A DNA stretch of 8,117 nt from a bacterium (GTDB taxonomy: Bacteria; Patescibacteriota; Minisyncoccia; Minisyncoccales; JANBVM01): NCBI GenBank assembly GCA_030591065.1, contig JAUVBU010000021.1, positions 1 through 8,117 on the forward strand, in the 5' to 3' direction. Positions 7,502 to 8,117 of this stretch are shown in pieces (the stretch's first letter is position 1; each line of letters starts with the position of its first letter). The position numbers were made by a program, and so were the translations under genes. The notes below the pieces were generated by a model. That model was not told where the DNA came from. It did no database searches and saw only the letters and a list, made by a program, of their open reading frames with translations.

Positions 7502-7843
7502 ATATATATTAAAGTCTTTGTCTGGAAGCCGTTGATTACCTTTTTGATTTAATAGATTAAATAAAAAAACTACCCTAGTTCTATCTAGGGGACTTTTGTT
7601 ATTTATTTTTTATATAGCAACATTACCTGTAATTGAATACAGGGTTAAACCCATCCTAAATTAGGACTTCTTTAATTTGGGGTAATCCAGAACCATAGAT
7701 CTCAATTAAGCCTGACTAAATTTCTTGTCTCGGCTTAGTTGATTTAAAAGAGAAGCTCTACCCTATAAGGGTAGAAGACATTTTTGGTTCTAACGAAATT
7801 TTAAACCTAAAATCGGAAATTTAAAAATCCGACCCCTAACAAT
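7502..7843 (+). promoter_or_regulatory. Long structured 5' leader of rpoB
   Basis: About 340 bases lie between the predicted transcription start and the rpoB ATG, with no ATG and no plausible gene. Several helices are readable and mutually compatible. ATTACC (7622-7627) can pair with GGTAAT (7681-7686), enclosing small hairpins such as CCTGT/ACAGG (7626-7630 with 7639-7643, partly competing) and TCCTA/TAGGA (7654-7658 with 7662-7666). AGAACCA (7689-7695) pairs with TGGTTCT (7785-7791) and closes a three-way junction. One arm pairs 7702-7712 with 7732-7742 (11 pairs including one G-U); the other pairs TCTACCC with GGGTAGA (7757-7763 with 7769-7775). TCGGA/TCCGA (7813-7817 with 7828-7832) follows. 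The arrangement suggests a cis-acting regulatory RNA. Structured rpoB leaders are known elsewhere, for example the Lacto-rpoB motif in lactic acid bacteria, but I see no resemblance that assigns this one to a known class. Confidence 0.55.
7565..7612 (+). terminator. Intrinsic terminator or attenuator in the rpoB leader
   Basis: CCCTAG (7573-7578) and CTAGGG (7585-7590) form a six-pair stem with a six-base loop. A-rich sequence before it and TTTTGTTATTTATTTTTT after it (7594-7611) make the usual terminator shape. It lies about 70 bases downstream of the predicted start at 7502. It could end the rodA operon transcript, attenuate transcription into rpoB, or end a short RNA made from the 7467 promoter. 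I see no other terminator-like hairpin between the rodA stop and this point. Confidence 0.6.
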
Positions 7844-7856
7844 ATGAAAAGGTTAG
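7836..7856 (+). promoter_or_regulatory. Small hairpin enclosing the rpoB start codon
   Basis: CTAAC (7836-7840) is complementary to GTTAG (7852-7856), placing the ATG at 7844-7846 in an 11-base loop. The stem is only five pairs and the loop is wide, so stability is doubtful. No Shine-Dalgarno sequence lies before the ATG; the upstream bases are pyrimidine-rich. Confidence 0.3.
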
Positions 7857-8117
7857 TAACAAAAAGTTTCGCAAAATCAAAATCCTTTTTACCGCTACCT
7901 TATTTAATAAACTTACAGAAAGAAAGCTGGAAGGGTTTTTGGGACAGAGACTTAAAAGAACTCTTTCAAGAGGTTTCACCTATTAGAGATTATACTAAGA
8001 AAAAGTTTGAGCTTTGGTTTTTGGGCTACAAAATGGGTAAGCCTAATTACGAGACAGACTTAGAAGCAAAGAAAAACAATGACTCTTACGAGGCTCCTTT
8101 GATTGCTAAAACTAGAC
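7844..8117 (+). CDS. rpoB: DNA-directed RNA polymerase subunit beta (N-terminal 91 residues, 3' end outside window)
   Basis: The open frame from ATG 7844 runs off the window end after 91 codons. The segment LPYLINLQKESWKGFW (residues 18-33) followed by LKELFQEVSPIRDYT (37-51), ELWFLGYKMGKP (56-67) and YEAPLIAKTR (82-91) is the N-terminal protrusion region of bacterial RpoB; E. coli has the equivalent DVPYLLSIQLDSF, FRSVFPIQSY, YRLGEP and YSAPLRVKLRL. RpoB forms the catalytic core of RNA polymerase with beta'. This is the first ATG after the rodA gene and an in-frame TAA at 7808-7810 bars a start much further upstream. No ribosome binding site is evident. The gene is preceded by its own promoter and a long structured leader rather than by ribosomal protein genes rplJ-rplL as in E. 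coli. The active-site parts lie outside the window. Confidence 0.95.
   Translation, partial: MKRLVTKSFAKSKSFLPLPYLINLQKESWKGFWDRDLKELFQEVSPIRDYTKKKFELWFLGYKMGKPNYETDLEAKKNNDSYEAPLIAKTR

Noticed and set aside
7502..7843. T-box or other known riboswitch
   Set aside because: I find no T-box sequence or other familiar riboswitch core, and the downstream gene is rpoB rather than an amino acid or tRNA synthetase gene.
1..8117. Recoded TGA (alternative genetic code)
   Set aside because: No visible gene contains an in-frame TGA and every gene is full length under the standard bacterial code.
1..8117. CRISPR array, tRNA, rRNA or insertion sequence
   Set aside because: I saw no regularly spaced repeats, no cloverleaf with CCA end, no rRNA-like segments and no transposase or terminal inverted repeats.

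Overview
The window looks like a piece of a Patescibacteria (Candidate Phyla Radiation) genome, most likely from the Parcubacteria side. The reasons are the AT-rich sequence, the lysine-rich proteins, few Shine-Dalgarno sites, a Cys-rich PKD-repeat surface protein beside a minor pseudopilin set, and LigA and RpoB sequences of the style I associate with that group. This placement is inference from recognition, not a search. No gene contains an in-frame TGA and all seven visible stops are TAA or TAG, so standard code 11 fits and the TGA-recoding Gracilibacteria/Absconditabacteria do not.

Layout, all on the + strand. Positions 1-1929 hold the 3' part of a large extracellular Cys-rich protein with PKD-like domains, whose 5' end lies outside the window. 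Four small pilin-like genes follow (1946-2569, 2591-3175, 3185-3781, 3807-4235). They match the minor pseudopilins GspH/FimT, GspI/PilV, GspJ/PilW and GspK/PilX, in the order H-I-J-K known from type II secretion and type IV pilus minor-pilin operons. NAD-dependent DNA ligase ligA (4237-6294) starts one base after the last pseudopilin stop, and a rodA-like SEDS glycosyltransferase (6322-7416) comes next. Spacing is 1 to 27 bases throughout, so 1-7416 reads as one operon.

A 427-base gap (7417-7843) separates rodA from the 5' end of rpoB (7844 to window end). It has no ATG. It carries a near-consensus sigma-70 promoter (TTGACA, 17 bases, TAGAAT), a terminator-like hairpin with a T-tract about 70 bases after the predicted transcription start, and a run of mutually compatible helices including a three-way junction. 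A short hairpin then encloses the rpoB start codon. This structured rpoB leader is the least explained part of the window.

How the genes may work together: the four pseudopilins probably build the tip of a type IV pilus or pseudopilus, and the PKD protein is a candidate tip-associated adhesin or exported partner, by analogy with PilY1 beside fimU-pilV-pilW-pilX. LigA and RodA are housekeeping functions that appear to share the transcript. RpoB starts an independent transcription unit.
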